NCBI RefSeq assembly: GCF_038397725.1
Contig: NZ_CP151634.1
Span: 124,001-188,000 of the forward strand
DNA length: 64,000 nucleotides
Source of the DNA: Microbacterium sp. LWO13-1.2
GTDB taxonomy: Bacteria; Actinomycetota; Actinomycetes; Actinomycetales; Microbacteriaceae
Direction: 5' to 3'
Numbering within the stretch: the first letter of the stretch is position 1; each line of letters opens with the position of its first letter. The notes beneath the pieces were generated by a model. The model was not told the origin of the DNA. It saw nothing but the letters and a program-made list of their open reading frames with translations, and searched no databases. Position numbers and translations under genes: made by a program. Shown here one piece after another: positions 1-15,378 of this stretch.

Positions 1-2206
1 TCTGCTGCTGGTCGAAGCCGAGCGCCGCCGCCTTCAGGGGATCGACGGAGACCTGCACGATCGGCTGCTCACCGCTGATGTCGCTGGTGGCCTTCTGCAC
101 GCCCCGCGCATCCTCGAGAGCGGTGACCAGAGACTCGCTCGCGGCCGCCAGCGCCTTCGGATCGTTTCCGATCACGCGCAGTTCGATGCCGCCTCCCGCT
201 CCACTCGAATCGGCGGTCAGCACGTCGAACTGCTTCGGGTTTCCGAGCGTGGCGAGCTTCTTGTCGATGGCGACCTGCACGGCCGCCGCCTTCGCACCCT
301 TCTCGAGTGTGACCTCGAAGGTGTTGACGTTCTCCTCCCCTGCACTCGTCGCACCTCCGGGGATCGTCGATCGCACGCTCTCGACCCCCGTGACGCCCTG
401 AAGCGCGCGCTCGACCGGTTCGGCCGCTTCGAGGCGCGCCTCCACGTCTGCGGCCTCACCGGGCTTCTGCGTCACCGTGATGCTCTGCTGGCCGGATTCT
501 CCGAGGAAGTCCGTCGGAATCTGCGTCGCGAGGAAGAAGGTCCCGAGGAGCACGACGGTCGAGCCGGCGAGCGTGATGACGGGCCGTCGATGCGTCGCGC
601 CGAGGAACGACATGAAGGTACGCTGCAGGCGGTCTTCAGGGGCGCTCATCTCGGCTCGGGCGAACTCGCCGGCATCCGTCACCGTCTCGGTCTCCGCGAC
701 CGGCTCCCCTTCTGTCTGCTGGGCCGCCGCACGTCGCAGCGCCCGCGGCCGCAGGAAGAGGTACGCCAGGACAGGAACGACGGTCAATGCGACCACCAGC
801 GAAGCGGCCAACGCGATCGTCACCGTGATCGAGAACGGCCGGAACAACTGCCCTGTGACGCCGGATACGAAGGCGATCGGCAGGAACACGGCGATCGTCG
901 TGGCCGTCGAGGCGATGATCGCGCCTGCCACCTGTTTGACCGAGGCGACGATATCCGCCGCCGTGGGCACGCGTCTCTCCGCGTGCCGGTTGATGTTCTC
1001 GATGACGACGATCGAGTCATCCACGACGCGTCCGATCGCGATGGTGAGCGCGGCGAGCGTGAAGATGTTGAGGGTGTTGTTCGACCAGAGCAGTCCGACC
1101 ATCGTGATCAGAAGCGAGAGCGGAATCGAGACCGCCGCGATGACGGTCGAACGCCAGGACCGCAGGAACGCGAAGATGATGATGACCGCGAACAGGAGGC
1201 CGAGGCCGCCCTCCGTCGAGAGGTCCTCGATCGACTGCTCGATGTACGGCGCCTGGTCGAAGATCGGAACGAATTCGGCGTCCAGCGAGGCAGCGGCCTC
1301 GTCGAGGATCGCGGTCACCCCGTGAGAGATCTCGACCGCGTTCGCACCGGCGGCGGGCAGGACCTGGATCGTGAGCGCGTCCTTCCCATTCACCCGGGAG
1401 ATGGAACCCACCGGTTCGGGCTTCAGGGCGACATCCGCGAAGTCCTGGATCTGGACGACGCTGTCCTGCACCTGGACCGGGAGCGCGCCGATGGCTTCGA
1501 CGCTCTCGACGCCCGGGCCGACGTTCACGGCAACTTCGCCCGCGTCGGTGCCGACCTGCCCCGCGGACAGCACAGCGACGTTGCTCTGCAGTGTGGCCAG
1601 GACCACAGCGGGATCGACCTTCAGACGCTCCACGTCTGCCGGTCGGAGTGAGATCTCTAGCTGCTGCGACTCACGGCCCTGCAGCGTGGCTTCGCGCACG
1701 CCCGTCACCGCGCGGATCTTGGGCAGGATGCTCTGTTCGAGCGCGTCTGCGAAGGTGTTGGGGTCTTTCGTCGAACCGGCGCTGAGGACCATCGCCGGCA
1801 GGTCGGCTGCCGATCCCGACTGCACGACCACACCGGAATCCTTCGGCAGCGCGGACTTCACCGAGTCGACGGCTGCCTTGATCGCACGAAGAGTCTCGTC
1901 GGCGTCGAGCTCGAACGGCCACGTGACCGCGACCTGCGCGCTGCCGGTCTGCGTCGTCGAGCTGATCGACGTGAGTCCGTTCACGCCCTTCAGAGCGTCC
2001 TCGACGGGCTCCGTGGCGAGCTGAACCATCTGGTCCGGTGCGAGCCCACTGGAATCCACCGAGATGTACGCTCCCGGCTGCTTGATCGACGGCATCAGCT
2101 CCTGGCGGAGCGATGTCATCGCGAAGAGGCCGAAGACCGCGACGGCGACCGTGATCAGGCAGACGATGGCACGGTTCGCGAGGCTGGCGCGCGTGAGGAA
2201 TGTCAT
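1..2206 (-). CDS. RND-family efflux transporter permease, C-terminus beyond window
   Basis: An inner-membrane exporter of the AcrB/acriflavin-resistance RND class, which uses the proton gradient to expel drugs or other small molecules. The frame is open from an ATG at 2204-2206 to base 1, about 735 codons; family members are usually 1000-1100 residues, so the C-terminal part is missing. A first membrane helix lies at about residues 10-32, followed by a large extracytoplasmic porter region, a multi-helix block and the start of a second porter region. The block contains GRVVDDSIVVIEN, the RND helix with paired Asp residues that relay protons. No membrane-fusion partner is visible upstream, which is common in Gram-positives. 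No clear Shine-Dalgarno precedes the ATG. The class is secure; the substrate is unknown. Confidence 0.9.
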   Translation of the reverse strand, partial: MTFLTRASLANRAIVCLITVAVAVFGLFAMTSLRQELMPSIKQPGAYISVDSSGLAPDQMVQLATEPVEDALKGVNGLTSISSTTQTGSAQVAVTWPFELDADETLRAIKAAVDSVKSALPKDSGVVVQSGSAADLPAMVLSAGSTKDPNTFADALEQSILPKIRAVTGVREATLQGRESQQLEISLRPADVERLKVDPAVVLATLQSNVAVLSAGQVGTDAGEVAVNVGPGVESVEAIGALPVQVQDSVVQIQDFADVALKPEPVGSISRVNGKDALTIQVLPAAGANAVEISHGVTAILDEAAASLDAEFVPIFDQAPYIEQSIEDLSTEGGLGLLFAVIIIFAFLRSWRSTVIAAVSIPLSLLITMVGLLWSNNTLNIFTLAALTIAIGRVVDDSIVVIENINRHAERRVPTAADIVASVKQVAGAIIASTATTIAVFLPIAFVSGVTGQLFRPFSITVTIALAASLVVALTVVPVLAYLFLRPRALRRAAAQQTEGEPVAETETVTDAGEFARAEMSAPEDRLQRTFMSFLGATHRRPVITLAGSTVVLLGTFFLATQIPTDFLGESGQQSITVTQKPGEAADVEARLEAAEPVERALQGVTGVESVRSTIPGGATSAGEENVNTFEVTLEKGAKAAAVQVAIDKKLATLGNPKQFDVLTADSSGAGGGIELRVIGNDPKALAAASESLVTALEDARGVQKATSDISGEQPIVQVSVDPLKAAALGFDQQQ

Positions 2207-2416
2207 GTGTGTGGTGAGTTTCGTTCGGTACGACCGGAGCAGAGACGTCGCGCTCCCGGGCCCTGGCCGCAGTGGAGCAACGATCTCTCTCAGCAAACCG
2301 TGTCCGGCTTCTCCTGCCATCCGCCGCTGGTACCGGCCGCGTCGTACCACGGCACGATTCATTCACCACCGCAGGCGTTGGTCACACGGCGATCGAAGCG
2401 CCCGATGCCGGCGCTC

Positions 2417-3394
2417 TCAGCAGCCGAGTCGGTCCAGCGCCACGTCGAGGTTGGCTCGCGCCGTGGTCTCGCACCAGATCGCGTACTCGCCCTCGTACGC
2501 GCGAATCGTCACCTCGGTGACGAGCAGGAGGGAGTAGTACATCCGGCACAGCTGCAGTCGAGCCTGCCCGGCCTCGGTCGCGAGGAGGTCTGTCAGGACA
2601 CCCCCGGCGGCGGCATCGCCGGCGAGGATGTCCGGATCCGGCGGAGCCGCGGAGAACTGCTCGGCGCCGGCCAGATCGAGCAGCGGATCCGCCCATACCG
2701 TCCGTTCGGTGTCGATGATTCCGACGATGCGCAGCGCGCCCTCATCGACGAAGACGTTGCCCGCCCACAGATCCGCGTGCACGACGGCTGGCGAGACCAC
2801 CTCGTCCAGCTGCGTCGCATGGGCTGCCATTGCCGCGCGGACGCGGTCTCCCGGCAGCGCCACGTCCCAGTGCTCGCCGTCTGCCAGCACCGCATCGACC
2901 ATCCGCCCGAACGCCTCCCGCCACGTCGCGCCGGAGAGTCCGGATTCGGGCGCTGGATACCCGAAGTACGGTGCCGTGACCCGATGGGCGGATGCCATGA
3001 CCGCACCCAGTTCCCGCCGCAGAGCGTGCTGCGCGTCGTCATCGAGAGAGAGGTCGTTCCAGACCGCACCAGGCAGATGCTCGGTCACCACCACGTCGGC
3101 CGCGAGCCGGGTGCGCGTGAAGTCGGTCAGCTGCACCCGAGGCACGGGCACCCCGCTGCCGGCGAGCATGCCGAAGATGCGTGCCTCGGTGCCGAGGATC
3201 CCCTTCTCATAGGTGCTCATCCGGCCGGTGTCGGCCGCCACCATCTTGACGACCGATCGCGAACCGTCAGCGAACGTCGCGCACACCGCGGTGGCGAAGA
3301 GTCCGCCACCGAGACTCTCAAGGGTCTCCACCTCGCCAAGTGGGGCGAGAAGGTCTCTGAGGATCGCCGGATCAGCGTCGTATCGTCCCGTCAC
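2417..3394 (-). CDS. Aminoglycoside-phosphotransferase-like kinase (APH fold)
   Basis: A 325-residue cytoplasmic protein with the choline/aminoglycoside kinase fold. The catalytic loop reads VVHADLWAGNVFV (the H-x-D...N motif of APH enzymes), followed by IIDTERTVWADPLLDLA, which supplies the metal-binding Asp. The N-terminal third has the ATP-lobe pattern with a conserved Lys in SVVKMV. Many actinobacterial members phosphorylate housekeeping metabolites rather than antibiotics, so no resistance role is claimed. The GTG start at 3392-3394 has no Shine-Dalgarno but a -10-like CATACT six bases upstream, so it may be leaderless. It lies 210 bases upstream of the RND exporter on the same strand and could be co-transcribed with it; that gap holds nothing recognisable. 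Confidence 0.8.
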   Translation of the reverse strand: MTGRYDADPAILRDLLAPLGEVETLESLGGGLFATAVCATFADGSRSVVKMVAADTGRMSTYEKGILGTEARIFGMLAGSGVPVPRVQLTDFTRTRLAADVVVTEHLPGAVWNDLSLDDDAQHALRRELGAVMASAHRVTAPYFGYPAPESGLSGATWREAFGRMVDAVLADGEHWDVALPGDRVRAAMAAHATQLDEVVSPAVVHADLWAGNVFVDEGALRIVGIIDTERTVWADPLLDLAGAEQFSAAPPDPDILAGDAAAGGVLTDLLATEAGQARLQLCRMYYSLLLVTEVTIRAYEGEYAIWCETTARANLDVALDRLGC

Positions 3395-3400
3395 ACGATG

Positions 3401-3406
3401 AGTATG
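3401..3406 (-). promoter_or_regulatory. -10 box for leaderless APH-like gene
   Basis: CATACT on the minus strand ends six bases before the GTG at 3394. This matches the recurring -10/N6-7/start arrangement in the window. No -35 was confirmed. Confidence 0.4.
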
Positions 3407-3444
3407 GCGGGCCGCTCGATCGGCGACAAGCGCGATGACACGAA

Positions 3445-3474
3445 GAAGGCCCCGGGGCGAACCCCGGGGCCTTC
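3445..3474 (-). terminator. rpoC terminator hairpin
   Basis: A perfect 13-bp stem (3445-3457 with 3462-3474) closes a four-base loop, 18 bases past the rpoC stop. Its flanks are A/T-rich on both sides (GAA before, TTT after), so the stem can extend a little and may work in both directions. It separates rpoBC from the APH-like gene. The U-tract on the rpoC strand is short, so termination efficiency is uncertain. Confidence 0.75.
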
Positions 3475-3491
3475 TTTCACTCAGTCACACC

Positions 3492-7367
<3,876 letters not shown>

Positions 7368-7410
7368 TAGTTCTCCTGTGTCGGAAATTCTTTTTGAGAA
7401 GTCTGGCTTC

Positions 7411-7442
7411 GGCGGCTCAGGGAATCAGATCCCTGAGCCGCC
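7411..7442 (-). other. rpoB-rpoC intercistronic hairpin
   Basis: A perfect 13-bp GC-rich stem (7411-7423 with 7430-7442) with a six-base loop lies seven bases past the rpoB stop. No U-tract follows on the transcribed strand, so full termination is unlikely. It could be an RNA-processing or attenuation element that adjusts the rpoB to rpoC ratio. The structure is seen directly; the role is inferred. Confidence 0.55.
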
Positions 7443-7448
7443 AAAGGA

Positions 7449-10943
<3,495 letters not shown>

Positions 10944-11068
10944 GGGAATAACCTCCGTGAGCCCCGCAGGGCTTCTGATTCCTTTGTCGTCAGGTGGGGT
11001 TGCGCGCCCGAATGCTCAACTTCTGCCGACCACCATATGAGGGCAGGGAGAAACGAGCGCAACTACCA

Positions 11069-11097
11069 ACTATACGTACGAATCCACGACATGGCAA
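11069..11097 (-). promoter_or_regulatory. rpoBC promoter
   Basis: On the minus strand -35 TTGCCA (11092-11097), a 17-base spacer and -10 TATAGT (11069-11074) form a near-consensus housekeeping promoter. The predicted start near 11062 gives a leader of roughly 118 bases before the TTG of rpoB. Confidence 0.8.
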
Positions 11098-11117
11098 GTT
11101 CAATCCTTGACCAATTA

Positions 11118-11141
11118 CGGATGCTGCGGTAAAAGCATCCG
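11118..11141 (-). other. Small hairpin between the secreted-protein gene and rpoBC
   Basis: A perfect 8-bp stem (11118-11125 with 11134-11141) with an eight-base loop lies 19 bases past the stop of the secreted-protein gene and upstream of the rpoB -35 box. No U-tract follows. It may help end the small transcript, but the evidence is structural only. Confidence 0.35.
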
Positions 11142-11160
11142 CATCCACCTTCTTCGACTG

Positions 11161-11472
11161 CTACTCCTCGTGCGGGACGTTGCCGCGGCACGCCTCGCCC
11201 GGGCTCGGCACCGCTCCCTTCATGTCTGCACGCACGTACATCCCGTAGGACTGGACCTCCCCGCCGGTGACCGCGTCATCGTCGAGGAACGGGAACGGGT
11301 TGCCCTCAACGCCGTCCGGCAGATCCCGCCCGGAGTAGTGGCAGGCGGAGTGCGCTCCGTCGCCGCCGCGGACGTCACCGCCCTGTCCGTTGTACTCGCC
11401 GGCCATCGCGGTGCCGCCGCTGCCGAGCACCAGGCCCAGCGCGAGCGCACACCCCCACATCATCTTCTTCAT
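11161..11472 (-). CDS. Small secreted protein of unknown function
   Basis: A 103-residue protein read from the ATG at 11470-11472 (MKKMMWGCALALGL), preceded by a purine-rich AGGGAAG. A longer frame upstream lacks such a start. Residues 1 to about 24 form a Sec signal peptide: KK, a hydrophobic core, then TAMA before the likely cleavage. The mature part is small, polar and Gly/Asp-rich (GEYNGQGGDVRGGDG) with Cys in SACHYSG and EACRGN that could pair. I recognise no enzymatic motif. Similar short extracellular proteins seem to occur in related actinobacteria, but that is recollection. It lies between rpoBC and the peptide ABC operon and is probably its own transcript. Confidence 0.75.
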   Translation of the reverse strand: MKKMMWGCALALGLVLGSGGTAMAGEYNGQGGDVRGGDGAHSACHYSGRDLPDGVEGNPFPFLDDDAVTGGEVQSYGMYVRADMKGAVPSPGEACRGNVPHEE

Positions 11473-11602
11473 GGTCTTCCCTAACCCCAGAGGAAACACC
11501 GGGTCGTCGCCCACGGCGACTCGGGCGCGACGATGTCGCACGAGAGTGAAGCTAGTCCTCTCCCCCGCGACGCACAAGACCTCTGCGCGCGGGGGAAAAC
11601 GG

Positions 11603-13282
11603 TCAGGATGCGATGTTCAGTTCGTTGCCGGGGATGGATGCCAGCAGGCGGCGCGTGTACGGATCGCGGGGGTTCGTGAAGATCTCCTCGGAGGATGCCG
11701 CCTCGACGAGTGCCCCGTCCTTCATCACGCACACATAGTCACTGATCAGTCGCACCACCGCGAGGTCGTGCGAGATGAACAGGTACGACAATCCGTACTC
11801 CGACTGCAGGTCGCGCAGGAGCTTGAGCACCTGATCCTGCACGAGCACGTCCAGCGCAGAGACCGGCTCGTCGCACACGATCAGTTCCGGCGACAGCGCC
11901 AGCGCCCTCGCGATCGCGACGCGCTGCCGCTGACCGCCGGACAGCTCGGAGGGGTAGCGACGAAGCATCGACTGGGGCAGGGCGACGTCGTCGAGGAGCT
12001 GCCGCACACGCTTGCGGCGATCGGCGCTGCTTCCTCGCTTGTAGAAGTCCAGGGGCTCCCCGATCAGCCGCTCGATGGTGAACATCGGGTTCAGGCTCGA
12101 GTAGGGGTCCTGGAAGATCGGCTGCACCTTCTGCCGGAAGTTCTTGGCCTCCGCTTTGCTCAGCGACGAGATGTCCTGACCCTCGTATCGGATCAGGCCG
12201 CTGGTGGGCTCGATGAGCTTCAGCAGCATCCGCGCGGTGGTGGTCTTCCCCGACCCCGACTCCCCGACGATCGCGACCGTCTCGCCGCGCGGGATCGAGA
12301 GCGACACGTCGTTGACGGCGACGAAGTCCTCGTGGCGACCGCGCACCGGATACACCTTCGTCAGGTTCTCGATCTCGACGATGTTGTCGGCGGGCTTCGC
12401 CTCGTCGGTGACCTCGGCCTCCGCGCGCTCCTCGACCCGGAACGCCTCCGGACGCAGGCGCGCAGCGGCGACGGACGGAGCCGCGGCGACGAGCGACTGG
12501 GTGTAAGGATGCTGCGGAGCCTCCAGGATCTGCCGTGCAGGCCCCTGCTCGACGACCTTGCCGCGGTGCATGACGATGACCCGCTCGGCACGCTCCGCGG
12601 CGAGACCGAGGTCGTGCGTGATGAGCAGCACGGCCGTGCCCAGCTCGCGCGTCATCGCGCCGATCTGATCGAGGATCGTCTGCTGCACGGTGACGTCGAG
12701 GGCGCTCGTCGGTTCGTCGGCGATGAGCAACCGCGGCTTGCAGGCGAGTCCGATCGCGATCAGCGCGCGCTGACGCATGCCGCCGGAGAACTCGTGCGGG
12801 TACTGCTTGGCCCGCGCTTCCGGATTGGGCAGGCCGGCGGCGGTGAGCGCCTCGACGACCTTCTCCTGCACGTTCTGGCGGTTCGCCAGCCCGTGCGCGA
12901 GCAGGGTCTCGGCGACCTGGGTACCGATCTTCGCCACCGGGTTGAGGTTCGACATCGGATCCTGCGGCACGAGACCGATGTCGCGGCCGCGGATCATGCG
13001 CAGCTCGTGCTCGGAGGCGTGCGCGATCTCGCGTCCATCGAGGCGGATGCTGCCCGCAGCGACCCGTCCGCCACCGGCCAGCAGACCGATGATCGCCATC
13101 GCCGTTGTGGATTTGCCGGAACCGGACTCCCCCACGATCGCGACGGTCTCACCGGCGGCGATCTCCAGGTCGACGGCCTCGACCGCATGGACGACCCCGT
13201 CCATGGTCGAGAAGTCCACCGCGAGGCCTTCCACGGAAAGCAGCGGAGCGCCTGACATCTGATTCTCCTTCGAGGCGCTCAT
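11603..13282 (-). CDS. Fused peptide ABC importer ATPase (DppD-DppF type)
   Basis: A 559-residue cytoplasmic protein joining the two ATPases of a dipeptide/oligopeptide importer. The first half has Walker A GESGSGKST at 51-59, signature FSGGMRQR at 165-172 and Walker B LLIADE at 185-190. The second has Walker A GESGSGKTT at 340-348, then LSGGQRQR and LIVCDE. An Opp/Dpp C-terminal extension follows each domain (HPYTQSLVAA and DPYTRRLLAS). The ATG overlaps the stop of the upstream permease by four bases, indicating translational coupling. It is the last gene of an operon that runs lipoprotein, DppB-like, DppC-like, ATPase. Peptide import is the likely role; some members carry nickel or sugars. 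Confidence 0.93.
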   Translation of the reverse strand: MSASKENQMSGAPLLSVEGLAVDFSTMDGVVHAVEAVDLEIAAGETVAIVGESGSGKSTTAMAIIGLLAGGGRVAAGSIRLDGREIAHASEHELRMIRGRDIGLVPQDPMSNLNPVAKIGTQVAETLLAHGLANRQNVQEKVVEALTAAGLPNPEARAKQYPHEFSGGMRQRALIAIGLACKPRLLIADEPTSALDVTVQQTILDQIGAMTRELGTAVLLITHDLGLAAERAERVIVMHRGKVVEQGPARQILEAPQHPYTQSLVAAAPSVAAARLRPEAFRVEERAEAEVTDEAKPADNIVEIENLTKVYPVRGRHEDFVAVNDVSLSIPRGETVAIVGESGSGKTTTARMLLKLIEPTSGLIRYEGQDISSLSKAEAKNFRQKVQPIFQDPYSSLNPMFTIERLIGEPLDFYKRGSSADRRKRVRQLLDDVALPQSMLRRYPSELSGGQRQRVAIARALALSPELIVCDEPVSALDVLVQDQVLKLLRDLQSEYGLSYLFISHDLAVVRLISDYVCVMKDGALVEAASSEEIFTNPRDPYTRRLLASIPGNELNIAS

Positions 13283-14229
13283 CGCGCCCTCGTCCTCGGG
13301 TCCATGGCCTCGCGCAACGCCTCACCGAACAACGTGAAGCCGAGCGCCGTGATCGCGATGCAGATACCGGGAAGGAACGCCAGCTGCGGCGCGATCGCCA
13401 GTTCCGACTGCGCGTAGGTCAGCATCCGCCCCCACTCCGCCGTCTCGGGGCGACCGCCGCCGAGGCCGAGGAACGACAGCGCCGCGGCGTCGATGACTGC
13501 GGTCGCGAGAGTCAGTGTTCCCTGCACGATCACCGGTCCGATCGCGTTCGGCAGCACGTGCGACATCGTGATCTGGCCGCGCCCGAGACCGAGCGTCTGG
13601 GCCGAGAGCACGTAGTCGGCTGAGCGCTGCTGCAGCATCGACGCGCGCAGCAGACGCGCGAAGATCGGCACGTTCGACGCACCGATCGCGATCATCACCG
13701 CGAACGGGGTCTGCCCGAGGATCGCGGCGATGGACACCGCGAGCAGCAGGTTCGGCACCGAGAGGATGATGTCGACGAAGCGCATGATGAGCGTGTCGAC
13801 CCAGCCGCCGAAAGTACCGGCGAGGAGGCCGAGCAGCATGCCGCCGGCGAGGCCGAGCGCCGTGGAGATGACTCCCACCAGGAGCGACGCCTGAGCGCCC
13901 CAGATGAGCTTGGAGAGCACGTCGCCGCCGAAGCGATCGAGTCCCAGCGGGAACTGGGCGAGCTCGCCCGGCCCCGGGATGTGCGTCGGCGTGATGAATT
14001 TCGCACCGGGCAGTGCCGTCTCCGGGTAGGGCGCCAACAGGGGCGCCAAGCCCGCGACCAGCAGGAACAGCAGCACGATCGCGGCGCCGACCCATGCGGT
14101 GGGGTTGCGGCGGAGCCGTCGGAAGACGTCTCGCCAGAAACCGCCGGGCCCTTCGTTGAGGCCGGCCTGGGCGATGGCCACCGTGTCGATGACCCCGCCG
14201 CCCTGTGCGGGAGGGAGTGCGACGCTCAT
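13279..14229 (-). CDS. Peptide ABC transporter permease, DppC type
   Basis: A 316-residue membrane permease of the DppC/OppC family, second channel subunit of the peptide importer. An N-terminal cytoplasmic segment precedes the first helix at about 50-70; the binding-protein-dependent transport domain fills the remainder. The EAA-like ATPase contact loop appears around YVLSAQTLGLGRGQI. The C-terminus is rich in Arg. The start ATG lies 58 bases after the DppB-type gene and the stop overlaps the ATPase start. It pairs with the DppB-type gene to form the pore. Confidence 0.92.
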   Translation of the reverse strand: MSVALPPAQGGGVIDTVAIAQAGLNEGPGGFWRDVFRRLRRNPTAWVGAAIVLLFLLVAGLAPLLAPYPETALPGAKFITPTHIPGPGELAQFPLGLDRFGGDVLSKLIWGAQASLLVGVISTALGLAGGMLLGLLAGTFGGWVDTLIMRFVDIILSVPNLLLAVSIAAILGQTPFAVMIAIGASNVPIFARLLRASMLQQRSADYVLSAQTLGLGRGQITMSHVLPNAIGPVIVQGTLTLATAVIDAAALSFLGLGGGRPETAEWGRMLTYAQSELAIAPQLAFLPGICIAITALGFTLFGEALREAMDPRTRAR

Positions 14230-14287
14230 GAGGCGGACTCCTTTCGAGCGGTCGTGCGAGCGGTTTTCGGAGCTGTCGGAAGGAGCA

Positions 14288-15292
14288 TCACTGCACCCTC
14301 ACTCTCGGATCGATGAAGCTGTATGAGACGTCGACGGCGAGATTGATCAGCGCGTAGGCGATCGCGATGAAGATGATGAACCCCTGGAGGACGGGGAAGT
14401 CCCTGGCGAAGATCGCTCTGGCGAGGAACGACCCGATACCGGGGAAAGCGAACACCGTCTCGGTGAGCACCGCGCCCGAGATCAGCAGTCCGGTCTGCAG
14501 ACCGATCGTCGTGATCACCGGGAGCATCGCGTTGCGCAGGATGAATCGGTTGCGCAGCGTCGAGCCGGCGACGCCCTTCGCGCGACCGGTACGGACGTAG
14601 TCGGCGTTCTGCACCTCGAGCACGCTCGCTCTGGTGATGCGCACGATGATCGCGAGCGGGATCGTTCCGAGCGCGAGCGCCGGCAGGATGAGATGCACGA
14701 TCGCATCCCATGACGCGTCGAATTCGCCGGTGATGATGCCGTCCCAGACGTAGAAGCCGGTCGGATGCGTGGCGTCGATCCGCGCGTCCTGTCTGCCGTC
14801 GGACGGCAGCCAGCCCAGCTCCACCGCGAAGATGTACTTCAGGATGAAGGCCAGGAAGAACACCGGAATGGTGATTCCGATCAGGCTCAGAACCACCGAG
14901 GCGTGATCGGTGAGCTTCCCGTGGCGACGGGCGGCCCAGTAGCCGAGCGGAATACCGACGCCGATCGCGAAGATCAGCGCCATCACGCTCAGCTCGAGAG
15001 TCGCGGGGAACCGCCGGAAGAACTCTTCGACGACGGGGCGGGACGTGACGATCGATGAGCCGAAGTCACCCTGGAGGAGTCGCCCCATCCAGATGAAGTA
15101 CTGCTCGAGGAGCGGTCGATTGAAGCCGTAGAGCTCGTTGACGCGCTCGATGGCCTCAGGGGTCGCCTTCTCGCCGAGGAGGGCGATGGCGGGGCCGCCG
15201 GGGAGCGCGCGGACCCAGGCGAACAGAAGGATGCTCAAACCGATGAGCGTGGGAATGAGAAGCAGCAGTCGCCTGCCGATAGTGCGCAGCAC
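14288..15292 (-). CDS. Peptide ABC transporter permease, DppB type
   Basis: A 334-residue multi-pass permease of the DppB/OppB family. It begins with the characteristic N-terminal helix of the family (LLLLIPTLIGLSILLF), then a conserved extracytoplasmic region with LYGFNRPLLEQYFIW, and a transport domain with the contact loop YVRTGRAKGVAGSTL. It lies downstream of the lipoprotein gene, separated by a strong hairpin that probably lowers expression of the membrane genes relative to the binding protein. Confidence 0.92.
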   Translation of the reverse strand: MLRTIGRRLLLLIPTLIGLSILLFAWVRALPGGPAIALLGEKATPEAIERVNELYGFNRPLLEQYFIWMGRLLQGDFGSSIVTSRPVVEEFFRRFPATLELSVMALIFAIGVGIPLGYWAARRHGKLTDHASVVLSLIGITIPVFFLAFILKYIFAVELGWLPSDGRQDARIDATHPTGFYVWDGIITGEFDASWDAIVHLILPALALGTIPLAIIVRITRASVLEVQNADYVRTGRAKGVAGSTLRNRFILRNAMLPVITTIGLQTGLLISGAVLTETVFAFPGIGSFLARAIFARDFPVLQGFIIFIAIAYALINLAVDVSYSFIDPRVRVQ

Positions 15293-15320
15293 GGAGATCT
15301 CCGTCGATCGGGTGGGTTGC

Positions 15321-15359
15321 CGGATCCCGGTCCTCGCCGTGGGCGGGGACCGGGATCCG
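15321..15359 (-). other. Intra-operon hairpin after the binding-protein gene
   Basis: A perfect 13-bp stem (15321-15333 with 15347-15359), extendable by a few pairs, lies 19 bases past the lipoprotein stop. Such hairpins between a binding protein and its permeases usually protect the upstream message or terminate part of transcription. No long U-tract is present. Confidence 0.6.
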
Positions 15360-15378
15360 ACTACTCAGTCGGTCAGGC

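Noticed and set aside
2417..3394. The APH-like gene as an aminoglycoside resistance determinant
   Set aside because: Only general kinase-fold motifs are visible; nothing matches a specific resistance enzyme, and no mobile context is present.
11562..11595. CCCCCGCG with CGCGGGGG as a terminator of the peptide importer operon
   Set aside because: On the operon strand the T-run lies before the hairpin, not after it, and the loop is long, so it is not a convincing terminator.
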